Shown: positions 56,272 to 64,000 of the stretch, one piece after another
Position numbering within the stretch: the first letter of the stretch is position 1
Layout of the letters: each line of letters opens with the position of its first letter
Assembly: GCA_041861885.1 (NCBI GenBank)
Contig: JBGVUE010000001.1
Coordinates: forward strand, 1,972,001-2,036,000
Source of the DNA: Haloimpatiens sp. FM7315
GTDB lineage: Bacteria; Bacillota; Clostridia; Clostridiales; Clostridiaceae
DNA length: 64,000 nucleotides
Direction of reading: 5' to 3'
Made by a program: the position numbers and the translations under genes
The notes under the pieces: generated by a model
What the model was told of the DNA's origin: nothing
Database searches by the model: none
The model's input: only the letters and a program-made list of their open reading frames with translations

Positions 56272-57090
56272 TTATAACCGTAACAGTTTTGTAAGATTAT
56301 TCCCCATTATATTATCTAAATCCTTTTGTAGTAACACTAATTGCTTTAATCTATTTTCTATCTTCTCAATATTATCAATTCCATAAGGAGTATCCGAACC
56401 TAAAATAAGTTTTGTACTTCCAACTTCCTGAAGGGCCTTTTTAACTATTTCAATTGGATATAACTGAGGTGCCGATAAATCATAGTATATATTAGAATTT
56501 TTAGTGCCTTTATTTATTTTTTCAAAACCAATCATATGTGCAACAATAAAAGTGGTATGCTGAAAGCTATTTGTTACATTGATAAACTGCAATACTTGTC
56601 TTTCTGATAATAGATGTATAAAAACCGGAACATTTTTCTCTGTTGCCCACTTAATAATATTAATACTTTTTTCATTATAGATATCAAATTTATTCCAACA
56701 TTGATGCATTTTAATCATTTTGAAGTTATACAATCGATAAAATTCATTAAGTTTTTCAATGCAATTCTTATCTAGTGGATTTGCCCAATAAGCATTTATT
56801 ACTCTTTCTGGATATTTTTTTGAAATATCATATACAACTTTATTTTGCTCATCAATGTGATTAGATACCTTACTAATCTTTGTTACAAAACAAATAATCT
56901 TATTAAAAAAATACCCTAAGTTTGTACTTTTAAACACGTCCCCTAACATTGGATAAGCATAATTTTTATTACTTCCTGGTTCTCCTCCGCACAATACAAC
57001 CTTATCTATTCCATGTGAGTCTAAATACTTTATTATACTTTCCCCTTTTAAATATGTGCCACAAGCATGTGCATGTCCATCTATAATCAT
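56272..57090 (-). CDS. Amidohydrolase-2-type metal-dependent hydrolase
   Basis: The start MIIDGHAHACGTYLKGESII (ATG 57090 behind aaaggtgg) carries the HxH metal motif; VFIHLLSERQ, VAHMIGF and LGSDTPYG supply further His and the final Asp. It is a complete 272-aa TIM-barrel hydrolase. An enzyme of this kind inside a phage late region is out of place, so it is either a passenger gene or was inserted there. Confidence 0.8.
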   Translation of the reverse strand: MIIDGHAHACGTYLKGESIIKYLDSHGIDKVVLCGGEPGSNKNYAYPMLGDVFKSTNLGYFFNKIICFVTKISKVSNHIDEQNKVVYDISKKYPERVINAYWANPLDKNCIEKLNEFYRLYNFKMIKMHQCWNKFDIYNEKSINIIKWATEKNVPVFIHLLSERQVLQFINVTNSFQHTTFIVAHMIGFEKINKGTKNSNIYYDLSAPQLYPIEIVKKALQEVGSTKLILGSDTPYGIDNIEKIENRLKQLVLLQKDLDNIMGNNLTKLLRL

Positions 57091-57203
57091 AACTAATGTA
57101 CCACCTTTTAAATGTATATAATGTATATATTGTATAAATAGCATCCTAATTTTATATTATCATACCACAATTTCACTTATAATGTAACATAAAATACTAT
57201 TGA

Positions 57204-57683
57204 TTAATTCACTAGTCCGCCCAAATCAAACATTTCTGTTATTTCATCAATACCTTTGTTCTTATATTTATTTAAAGTTTTTTCACTAATAGAGCATTTA
57301 GTACAAGTTTCATTCCATGAGCATTTTTCTATAAATATTTCTTTTATAACTGCTTTCACATGTGGTTCTAATCTATCTATACAGTAATTCAATCTTGTAA
57401 TTTCAAATTCTGTAGCCTTTATCATTTTATAAATTTCTTCTCTGCTTTCTTTATTCATTCTCTTTGTGACCTCATTATAAATTAAAGCTATTTTGCAGGT
57501 TTTATCTGAAATATTACTTGTTGTAACTCTCTCATCATTTGATGAAGAAAAATTAAGAGATTCTATAACTTCATCTGATTCTATATCTTTAAAAGCTTCA
57601 TACTCAAATTTTAACTGTTCTATATCCTTTAAAATTTCGTTATAATTTTTCAAAAGATACTCCACATATTCTCTGGTTTTCAC
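57204..57683 (-). CDS. Phage ArpU-type late transcription regulator
   Basis: 159 aa, MKTREYVEYLLKNYNEILKD, ending with a sigma-like HTH (CSWNETCTKCSISEKTLNKY). The pattern fits the ArpU/RinA-type autolysin regulator family that precedes phage packaging genes. Assignment is by C-terminal HTH and place. Confidence 0.65.
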   Translation of the reverse strand: MKTREYVEYLLKNYNEILKDIEQLKFEYEAFKDIESDEVIESLNFSSSNDERVTTSNISDKTCKIALIYNEVTKRMNKESREEIYKMIKATEFEITRLNYCIDRLEPHVKAVIKEIFIEKCSWNETCTKCSISEKTLNKYKNKGIDEITEMFDLGGLVN

Positions 57684-57694
57684 TTTACCATCCC

Positions 57695-58188
57695 CTAATT
57701 ATTAACATTATTAATTCTTGCCTTTACTGCCTTCAAAAGTGCTTCTTGTCCTACTTCTTTATTTTGAAGTGCCATCATTACATCTTCATCCATAGTTCCT
57801 TTTGCTACTAAGTGATGCACTATTACATTTTGTTTTTGACCTTGTCTATATAATCTGGCATTGGCTTGCTGATAAAGTTCTAAACTCCACGTAAGTCCAA
57901 ACCACACTATTATGTTTCCTCCACCTTGAAGATTAAGTCCATGTCCTGCTGATGCTGGATGAACTAACATTATAGGAATTTCCCCTCTATTCCAAGCTCT
58001 AATATCCTTTGATGTTTTTAATTCTTTTACTTTAAAATGCTTTTGAAGTCTATCTCTATCATGCTTATATGAATAAAATATAAGTACTGGCTTTCCGTTT
58101 GCAGCTTCAATAATATCCTCTAAAGCTTTTAGTTTTTCATCATGAATTTCAAAAGTATCACCATTCTCATCATAGACAGCTCCTAGAT
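57695..58188 (-). pseudogene. Phage SNF2-type helicase, C-terminal fragment
   Basis: The frame reads AVYDENGDTFEIHDEKLKAL, KPVLIFYSYKHDRDRLQKHF and the helicase motifs HPASAGHGLNLQGG (V) and YRQGQKQNVIVHHLVAKGT (VI). It is open up to 58188, where an IS3 copy begins, so the N-terminal ATPase half has been cut off. Confidence 0.85.
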
Positions 58189-59339
58189 AGGTTATAATAA
58201 ATTGTACAAAAATAATTTGGTCATGATATAATAAGATAAAATATTGAGAGGATGGATATCATGGCAGGGAAAACAAAAATTATACAGAGGATTTTAAAAA
58301 GCAAATAGTAGCTCTTAAACAAAATGGAAAATCAACAGCAGATATTGCAAGAGAATATCAAATAGCGAAATCTACAGTAGTTAAGTGGGTAAATGATTAT
58401 AGCAAATCTGGGTCTTTCAAGGCTAAAGATAATCGTACTGATGAGGAAAATGAACTAATGCGTCTTCGTAAAGAAAATAAACAGTTGATGATGGAAAATG
58501 ATATTTGCCCTAAAGGATAAGTTCCACTAAGGCAATGAATTGCCAAGTGTCACTTAAAAGCAAGCAGCGCTGATAATGGCACGAAAATAGAAATAATTCT
58601 AGCGAATAAAGAAAAGTACAGTATCAGTGCAATGTGTAGAATCTTAAACATTCCAAGAAGTTTAGTTTATTATAAGAGGAAAACTAGAGTTTATAATACT
58701 AAACTAGAAAATGCGGTTATAAAAATTTTTAGAGAAAGTAAAAATAATTATGGTTCAAGAAAGATAAAAGTAGAATTAAAAAAGGAAAATATAATATCAT
58801 CAAGAAGAAAGATAAGAGAAATTATGGACAAGTATAGACTAGTTTCTAATTACACTGTAAAACAATATAAGGTCCATAAAGCTGGTTGTAACGAAGAAAA
58901 AGTAGAGAATATAGTAAATAGAGAAATAGTGGGCTATTCAGCAGGAACTAAAAAAGATGCCAAGCTAGTTTATGAATCATTTATGAGTACTAATATAAAT
59001 TTAACTAAAGTGAAAATATTTCATACTGACAGAGGTAATGAATTTAAAAACAAAATAATAGATGAGGTTTACAAACTTTTGATATAAAACGTTCCTTAAG
59101 TAAAAAAGGATGTCCTTATGATAATGCAATTGCTGAAGCAGGATATAAAATTATAAAAACTGAATTTGCATTTAACAGGATTTTCAAAAGCTTGGAAGAA
59201 CTTAAACTAGAATTAAAAAGTTATGTGTTATGGTATAACAATAAACGTATTCGTAGTTCACTAAATTATATGACTCCAGTGGAATATAGATTAGCAAAAA
59301 TGACCGAATAAAAATTGTGCAAAAAGTGTTGACAATCCA
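58189..59339 (+). mobile_element. IS3/IS150-type element, copy C (defective)
   Basis: Ends share the inward pattern ttgyacaa...attyggtcat and the right tip gttgacaatcca matches copies A and B. OrfA (ATG 58261) shifts frame at A5 (58275-58279), then reads EDFKKQIVALKQNGKSTADI. OrfB (58632-59087) lacks about 30 residues around the first catalytic Asp: NREIVGYSAG follows VENIVNRE directly, as if two aatagagaa repeats recombined. It shifts again at T3 (59068-59070), where copy B has T4. Confidence 0.85.
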
Positions 59340-60145
59340 GTTTCATATTTATCTAAAAGATATTGCAGCTCATATTCAGCCATTTTAATACCTTCTGTTA
59401 CTCCTATAGATATTTTAGCTTTATCCACAAGCAAATTAGCACGTTTAATGCCTACGGCTCTTTTTACTTGTGTTTTCCACAATTTTAGAATATCTTCAGC
59501 ACTAATTTCAGCTATCTTAGATGGTGTGGATAACTTTCTTAAAGTTAACATTGCAGTCTTGCCTTCCCAAGAAGAAAATACATCATTAAATTCAGGAAAA
59601 TATATGTCAAGCCATCTAACTATTCTTACTTTTGTACTATTTAATTCTTTAATTAATGTATCTCTGAAGTTCATTGATATTCTTAAATCAGCATATATGC
59701 CTTTTGGCATACTAGGCTCTGCAAATCTGCCATCTTTAACAAGCTGTGCTATAACTCTAGCATCCTTAGGATCATTCTTTGTTGGCGAGTTATCATCAAG
59801 CTCTTTGCTTTTCTTAACATGCATAGGATTGACAATGGCTATTTTAATCCCTTTTTGTTTAGGAAACTTAGCTAAGCAAAACCAATAGTGACCTGTTGGC
59901 TCCATCCCTACAATTACATTGCTTTTAGCGTGCTCCGCACATAACTTTTTAAACCAATTGTAGAACTCATTAAAACCTTTATTATTATTGTTAAATTTAA
60001 GAGTTTTACCATACTCAATTCCTCTAAAATCTTGTGCTCTTGCTACATGATGTTCTTTTGCAATATCAACACCAACAATTAAAGTTTCATAATTTATTTG
60101 CATTATTTTATTATTTTGGTTATAATTCATTTTAGGTACCTCCAA
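59340..60145 (-). mobile_element. IS110-family transposase, 3'-truncated
   Basis: The DEDD domain is visible: GVDIAKEHHVARAQDFRG, VGMEPTGHYWF and NDPKDARVIAQLV. The frame stops at 59291 with a tail derived from the IS3 copy, so the C-terminal domain with the catalytic Ser is missing. Confidence 0.88.
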
Positions 60146-60245
60146 TGATAGTTTTATTAATTAGGGATAAGACTTGCAAGTCCTTATACCCTGTATTCTA
60201 TCAGGAGGTGCTTTTTTTATCCAGTCTTAAATTTATTCATTACAG
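60146..60245 (-). ncRNA. Possible IS110 bridge-RNA region
   Basis: Upstream of the transposase lies a strong hairpin (agggataagacttgcaagtc / cttataccct, 60163-60192) and a second T-run block. IS110 elements encode a bridge RNA in the non-coding end next to the transposase. I cannot see the target- and donor-binding loops. Confidence 0.35.
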
Positions 60246-60279
60246 GAATGCTCCTTAACTCAAAATTCTTAGCTAACTC

Positions 60280-60540
60280 TTATTTATATCTTTTTTCAAA
60301 ACCTTTCCAACCTAAATAACCCATTAGAATTCCAACTAAAGGAGAAAAAATCCCAAAAACAATTAATTTAGTCTTAAATGTTTCTTTATATATAAAGTTA
60401 ACAGTAAAATTATTATCTATAAAAGGAGCTAAAAACACCCATATAAGAAAGAACAGTATACCATAACAAATAAGACCTCTTTTTATTATATATGGCATCA
60501 TTCCTTTACTCTTTATCTTTTCCCATTTTGCTCTATTCAT
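60280..60540 (-). CDS. Small two-helix membrane protein
   Basis: 86 aa, MNRAKWEKIKSKGMMPYIIK, two hydrophobic helices and basic end. Small proteins starting MNRxKWExxRxKGxxxYI are frequent in Firmicutes with no known role. It is monocistronic. Confidence 0.65.
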   Translation of the reverse strand: MNRAKWEKIKSKGMMPYIIKRGLICYGILFFLIWVFLAPFIDNNFTVNFIYKETFKTKLIVFGIFSPLVGILMGYLGWKGFEKRYK

Positions 60541-60690
60541 TTACGCCCACCTCCAAAAATCTACTAATTTATCGTTTTATTCATATTGATAAACAATTTA
60601 TAACTTTTCTTTTTTGCACCTTATCATTGTCTATCCAATTTATGCTTTCAATATTTTACCATTCTGTAGTAACCTCAAGAAATAATTTTC

Positions 60691-60716
60691 AAGGGAAGTC
60701 ATTTAAAACTTCCCTT
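60691..60716. terminator. Hairpin between convergent or tandem genes
   Basis: aagggaagt and acttccctt, perfect nine-base arms with an eight-base loop, 50 bases after the stop of the GNAT gene. Confidence 0.5.
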
Positions 60717-60767
60717 AATATATATTGTGTACAAAGGTATATTAAAAATTATACCGATTATTTATAT

Positions 60768-61202
60768 TTAGTAATCTAATCTCATAATGTGCTCATTACC
60801 AAATACTTGTCCATTAAATTTAAAACCAAAACTCTCATATAATTTTACAGCAAATATACTTTCTTTATGTACCCCAAGGAAAACCTTGTTGCGAGTTTTA
60901 TCTTGCTTTATAATTTCCAAAAGTTTTTCCATAGTCTTTTTACCATATCCCTTTGATTGATAGTTTTTATCAATCATCATACGATAAATCCAATATTCCC
61001 CATCATCTTCATCAACGCAATACATTAAAAAGCCTACCATTATTTCATCATCATATACTGCAAGTGGTATACACTCTAGTTGAACTTTAGACTGTCCTAT
61101 TGAAACTGCGTTTGTTGTAACAAAATCGACTTGTCCCTCTTCAACAGAAAGTTCAATACACTCCCAAAAATTTTCTCTTGTAATTTCTTTAAATAATAAC
61201 AT
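60768..61202 (-). CDS. GNAT acetyltransferase (BltD-like)
   Basis: 144 aa with acetyl-CoA motif YQSKGYGKKTMEKLLEI and C-terminal VKLYESFGFKFNGQ. Similar in layout to spermidine/diamine acetyltransferases of the BltD/PaiA type. Substrate is inferred. Confidence 0.85.
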   Translation of the reverse strand: MLLFKEITRENFWECIELSVEEGQVDFVTTNAVSIGQSKVQLECIPLAVYDDEIMVGFLMYCVDEDDGEYWIYRMMIDKNYQSKGYGKKTMEKLLEIIKQDKTRNKVFLGVHKESIFAVKLYESFGFKFNGQVFGNEHIMRLDY

Positions 61203-61317
61203 TATTAATTACCTTCTTTCTTAAATAGTAATTCTTTCAGTTTCAACTATCATTTAATACACCTTATTCCCCTTTAAAATAAAATTAACATTTTCATTTA
61301 TTGATGCATTATAATAT

Positions 61318-61464
61318 TTAAATGCGATAATATTTATTTAAGAGTTCATCTAATTCTATACTTACTTTTAATAACTCTTCATCATTTGTAATAATTTCTT
61401 TAGCTACTATCAGTTTATTTAATTTAGCTCTAGTATATTCAATTTGCTTAATTAGCTCTTTCAC
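61318..61464 (-). CDS. Spo0E-like aspartyl-phosphate phosphatase
   Basis: A 48-aa frame with GTG start, MKELIKQIEYTRAKLNKLIV, ends VSIELDELLNKYYRI, matching the SxxLDxLI/LxxYY motif of Spo0E-type peptides, which dephosphorylate Spo0A. It overlaps no other gene. The rest of 61203-61683 has no visible gene. Confidence 0.75.
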   Translation of the reverse strand: MKELIKQIEYTRAKLNKLIVAKEIITNDEELLKVSIELDELLNKYYRI

Positions 61465-61683
61465 CGTATAACACCCTTTAATTAATCAATTCCAACCAAG
61501 ATAAACACTCACTATATATAGAATTTTAGCTATTTATTAATTTAAATCATAACGCTTCTGTATTTGCTTTTTCCAATAATTCTTCATTATGACTTTTCAA
61601 TGTACTGAAGGGTGAAAATTATAAAATTTATAATAACTGAAATAACATTTTAAAAATACGCTTCATTATCTCAAGCAATGTAT

Positions 61684-62406
61684 CTATATATATTGGAGTA
61701 ATTCCAATAAACATGATATTTCAATATCATGTTTAATATCGCAATTTATAGCGTTATTTTTGTGATTAAGCCATATAGTTTTCATTCCCAAATCCAATGC
61801 TGGTTTAATATCACTTTCTAAATTATCACCCACCATTACTGCTTGTACTGGGCTAATTTTCATTGCTTCAATTGCAGTTTTAAAAATTTGTTTGTTTGGT
61901 TTTCCAATTCTTAATGAATAACTAAATGTAAAATTGTCAATTAAATCATAAATTTTTGCTTTTTTAAAACACTCTTTCATAACCTCATCATAATAACAAG
62001 TATTTGATATAACTCCTATTTTGTAACCCTTGATTCTTATTGCTTTTAAAGTGTCATATATACTATTTTCAAAATATACTTGTTCCCTATAATCTGTATA
62101 GAATAAATTAATTGCTTCTATGCACTGTTCTAAATTAAGGCTCAATTCATGTTTTTGAAGAAAACTATTTAGGAAATCTTCTATTGGATACTCTGTAAGT
62201 ATTACTTTTCTATCTTTTATACCTTCCATCCAATTTTCATAAAATCCTTGTTTTACTTCATCAAATTCAATATTTGTATTAAATTTTTTTAGATATTCAG
62301 TTAAATATATTAACCCTTGCATATCTTTTTCATCATCTGATTTTCCATAATGAAAATGTAATAAAGTATTACCCATATCAAAGAATATTACCTTAATCCC
62401 ATCCAT
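61684..62406 (-). CDS. HAD-superfamily hydrolase
   Basis: 240 aa: nucleophile motif VIFFDMGNTLLHF, motif II GVISNTCYYD, Lys in GKPNKQIF and motif IV MVGDNLESDIKPAL. This is a subfamily IA phosphatase of unknown substrate. 42 bases after the SnoaL-like gene, so co-transcribed. Confidence 0.9.
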   Translation of the reverse strand: MDGIKVIFFDMGNTLLHFHYGKSDDEKDMQGLIYLTEYLKKFNTNIEFDEVKQGFYENWMEGIKDRKVILTEYPIEDFLNSFLQKHELSLNLEQCIEAINLFYTDYREQVYFENSIYDTLKAIRIKGYKIGVISNTCYYDEVMKECFKKAKIYDLIDNFTFSYSLRIGKPNKQIFKTAIEAMKISPVQAVMVGDNLESDIKPALDLGMKTIWLNHKNNAINCDIKHDIEISCLLELLQYI

Positions 62407-62448
62407 TATTCCACCCCCATTTAAAAGAGTTTGTGATATTGATTTTTC

Positions 62449-62820
62449 TTATTTACTATATACAGTATTTTGATCATGAATTAACAACCAGTCTTCATCA
62501 CATTTTCTAAAAATTAAATTCAAGTAATAATTCATATAAACCGGATTTCCTTTTTCATCACAATCTTTATAATTAACTGCCGTTAGCACATACGCCATTT
62601 CTGCACTTTCTTCAGTTTTTAATATTTCATAATCTAAAGCCCAATCCTCATCCATAAACCAATCTTTGTGTAACTCAACAAAATCCTCTTTGTCTCTTAT
62701 TAGTGTTCCATTTGGCATGATTAACGTAATATCATCAAGTCTAACCGTTGACATAAATGCATCCAAATCCTTATTTTTTATAGAATTAAGATGAAATTCT
62801 AGTGTTTTATTAAAATCCAT
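62449..62820 (-). CDS. SnoaL/NTF2-like domain protein
   Basis: 123 aa, MDFNKTLEFHLNSIKNKDLD with NGTLIRDKEDFVELHKDWF and EDWLLIHDQNT, typical of the small SnoaL/DUF4440 alpha-beta barrel. Function unknown. It starts the operon with the HAD gene; gggggat precedes the ATG. Confidence 0.8.
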   Translation of the reverse strand: MDFNKTLEFHLNSIKNKDLDAFMSTVRLDDITLIMPNGTLIRDKEDFVELHKDWFMDEDWALDYEILKTEESAEMAYVLTAVNYKDCDEKGNPVYMNYYLNLIFRKCDEDWLLIHDQNTVYSK

Positions 62821-63038
62821 AATTATCCCCCTTTTATTTTGTTAGTTTCTAATATATTTACCCAAGCAAATATAACATATCAAATTTGTAATAGCTGTGA
62901 AATGGAAAAAATTATTATAGTTAATTTTTCTCACTCAGCGCTAAACTGTAGCATTCATGTAATTCTCATATTCATTATCTAAACTCTGAACATTCCTGTA
63001 ATTACAATCATACTAAAACAAAACCCTCATATAATTTA

Positions 63039-64000
63039 TTAATTACTGCGTATTTTGGCTAATAAAATTTCTTTTTTGGTTAATGCTTTATCCCTCTGGT
63101 TTATTCTATGATTTAAATAACCTACCTCCATTTTCATCTGCAAATAATTATCATATCGTTCTTTACTCAAGGTTCCATCCTGCAAAGTTTTCTTAATGGC
63201 GCACCCTATTTCCTTCTTATGGCTACAATCATTAAACTTACATTGACTTTCCATCTTCTTTATATCTTCAAATTTAGTATCTAATTCATCTTGATCAAGC
63301 CATACTTGAAATTCACGCATTCCTGGAGTATCAATTATTACCCCACCCTCTGGTAAGAGTATTAATTCTCTCCAAGTGGTAGTATGCCTACCTTTACTAT
63401 CTTTTTCTCTTACCTCTCTTGTCATAAGTTTGTCACTTCTTAAAAAACAATTACTAATAGTAGATTTACCTACCCCTGAAGATCCAAATAATCCAATTGT
63501 TTTTCCATTACTAATATATTGACGTAATTCTTCAATGCCCTCATTTTTCATGGCACTAATACGATGGATATTAACTCCTACACTAATTTTCTCAATTTGG
63601 CTTAACTTTTCATTTAAATCTGTACATAAATCAATCTTATTTAAAACAATAACAGGTGTTGCTCCGCTATTCCATCCAACTGTTAAATATCTTTCCATTC
63701 TTTTTAAACTAAAATCATTATCAAGAGACATAACAAAAAACAAAACATCTATATTAGCTGCAATAACTTGCTCCTCTGTTGCCCCTCCAAAAATCATCTT
63801 CCTACCATTTATTTCTCTCACTGTTCTTCCGCCTGAAATTGGGGCTTTTCTAGTCAAACTACTCTTTCTAGATAAAACACTGTAGATTATAGCACTCTTA
63901 CATTCATTTATTAGCCTTATTGCCACCCAATCCCCAACCGCTGGAAAATCAGTTATACTTTTAGCATTATATCTAAGTTTACCCGAAACCTGAGCTGTAA
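63039..64000 (-). CDS. rsgA: Ribosome small subunit-dependent GTPase A, 5' end outside window
   Basis: The frame is open through the right edge (TAQVSGKLRYNAKSITDFPA and VGDWVAI belong to the OB-fold). It has the circularly permuted order G4 (NKID), G1 (GSSGVGKST), G3 (DTPGM) and a zinc cluster CKFNDCSHKKEIGC. RsgA matures the 30S subunit. The N-terminal start lies beyond 64000. Confidence 0.95.
   Translation of the reverse strand, partial: TAQVSGKLRYNAKSITDFPAVGDWVAIRLINECKSAIIYSVLSRKSSLTRKAPISGGRTVREINGRKMIFGGATEEQVIAANIDVLFFVMSLDNDFSLKRMERYLTVGWNSGATPVIVLNKIDLCTDLNEKLSQIEKISVGVNIHRISAMKNEGIEELRQYISNGKTIGLFGSSGVGKSTISNCFLRSDKLMTREVREKDSKGRHTTTWRELILLPEGGVIIDTPGMREFQVWLDQDELDTKFEDIKKMESQCKFNDCSHKKEIGCAIKKTLQDGTLSKERYDNYLQMKMEVGYLNHRINQRDKALTKKEILLAKIRSN

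Overview
The window is very AT-rich, uses aggagg-type ribosome binding sites with frequent TTG and GTG starts, and encodes cell-wall-binding-repeat-2 (CWB2) surface proteins, a Spo0E-like phosphatase, the [FeFe]-hydrogenase maturase HydG, VanZ-like and MYG1-like proteins. This points to a chromosomal stretch of a Clostridium sensu stricto-type anaerobic, spore-forming Firmicute. No rRNA, tRNA or CRISPR array was seen. The species cannot be named from sequence alone.

Layout. 1-3.1 kb: a minus-strand operon of a WYL-domain regulator and two uncharacterised proteins, the last running off the window. 3.3-7.9 kb: gene fossils around a 941-residue secreted CWB2 surface protein. 8.0-12.9 kb: a two-component system divergent from a YfcC-type carrier and an octopine/nopaline-dehydrogenase-family enzyme, with a 25-bp direct repeat on each side. 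13-22 kb: broken and chimeric genes (ISLre2 remnant; an EamA transporter fused to a histidine-kinase tail; phosphonate ABC fossils; a HAD phosphatase fused to a decapitated serine recombinase behind a ykkC-family riboswitch; peroxiredoxin stumps) among intact genes (ProX-like deacylase, two ferritin-like proteins). 22-39 kb: ordinary chromosome (MCP, MYG1, frameshifted two-component pair, ABC-2 exporter, pseudouridine synthase, CWB2 minigene, VanZ fragment, fruR-fruK, hydG with its TM1266-type partner, EamA). 39-53 kb: a pile of insertion sequences (IS3-type, IS200/IS605, IS21) with a TetR/HXXEE/methyltransferase operon, a flavodoxin-ferredoxin, a truncated LytTR regulator, an orphan MobC with an oriT-like hairpin, and a small operon of a secreted protein plus duplicated two-helix membrane proteins. 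53-58 kb: prophage remnant (ParB-MTase, cos-like site, HNH, ArpU-like, SNF2 helicase). 58-60 kb: IS3 and truncated IS110. 60-64 kb: ordinary housekeeping genes ending in rsgA at the edge.

Two themes dominate. First, at least thirteen single-base frameshifts lie in or next to homopolymers inside otherwise well-preserved genes; this looks like residual homopolymer sequencing error, although individual cases could be real. Second, several genes are joined to unrelated genes in frame or cut at IS boundaries, which is genuine rearrangement or misassembly. Best candidates for something undescribed are the secreted-protein/membrane-protein module at 49.7-50.6 kb, the WYL operon at the left edge, and the HydG whose C-terminal cluster has Gly in place of one cysteine.
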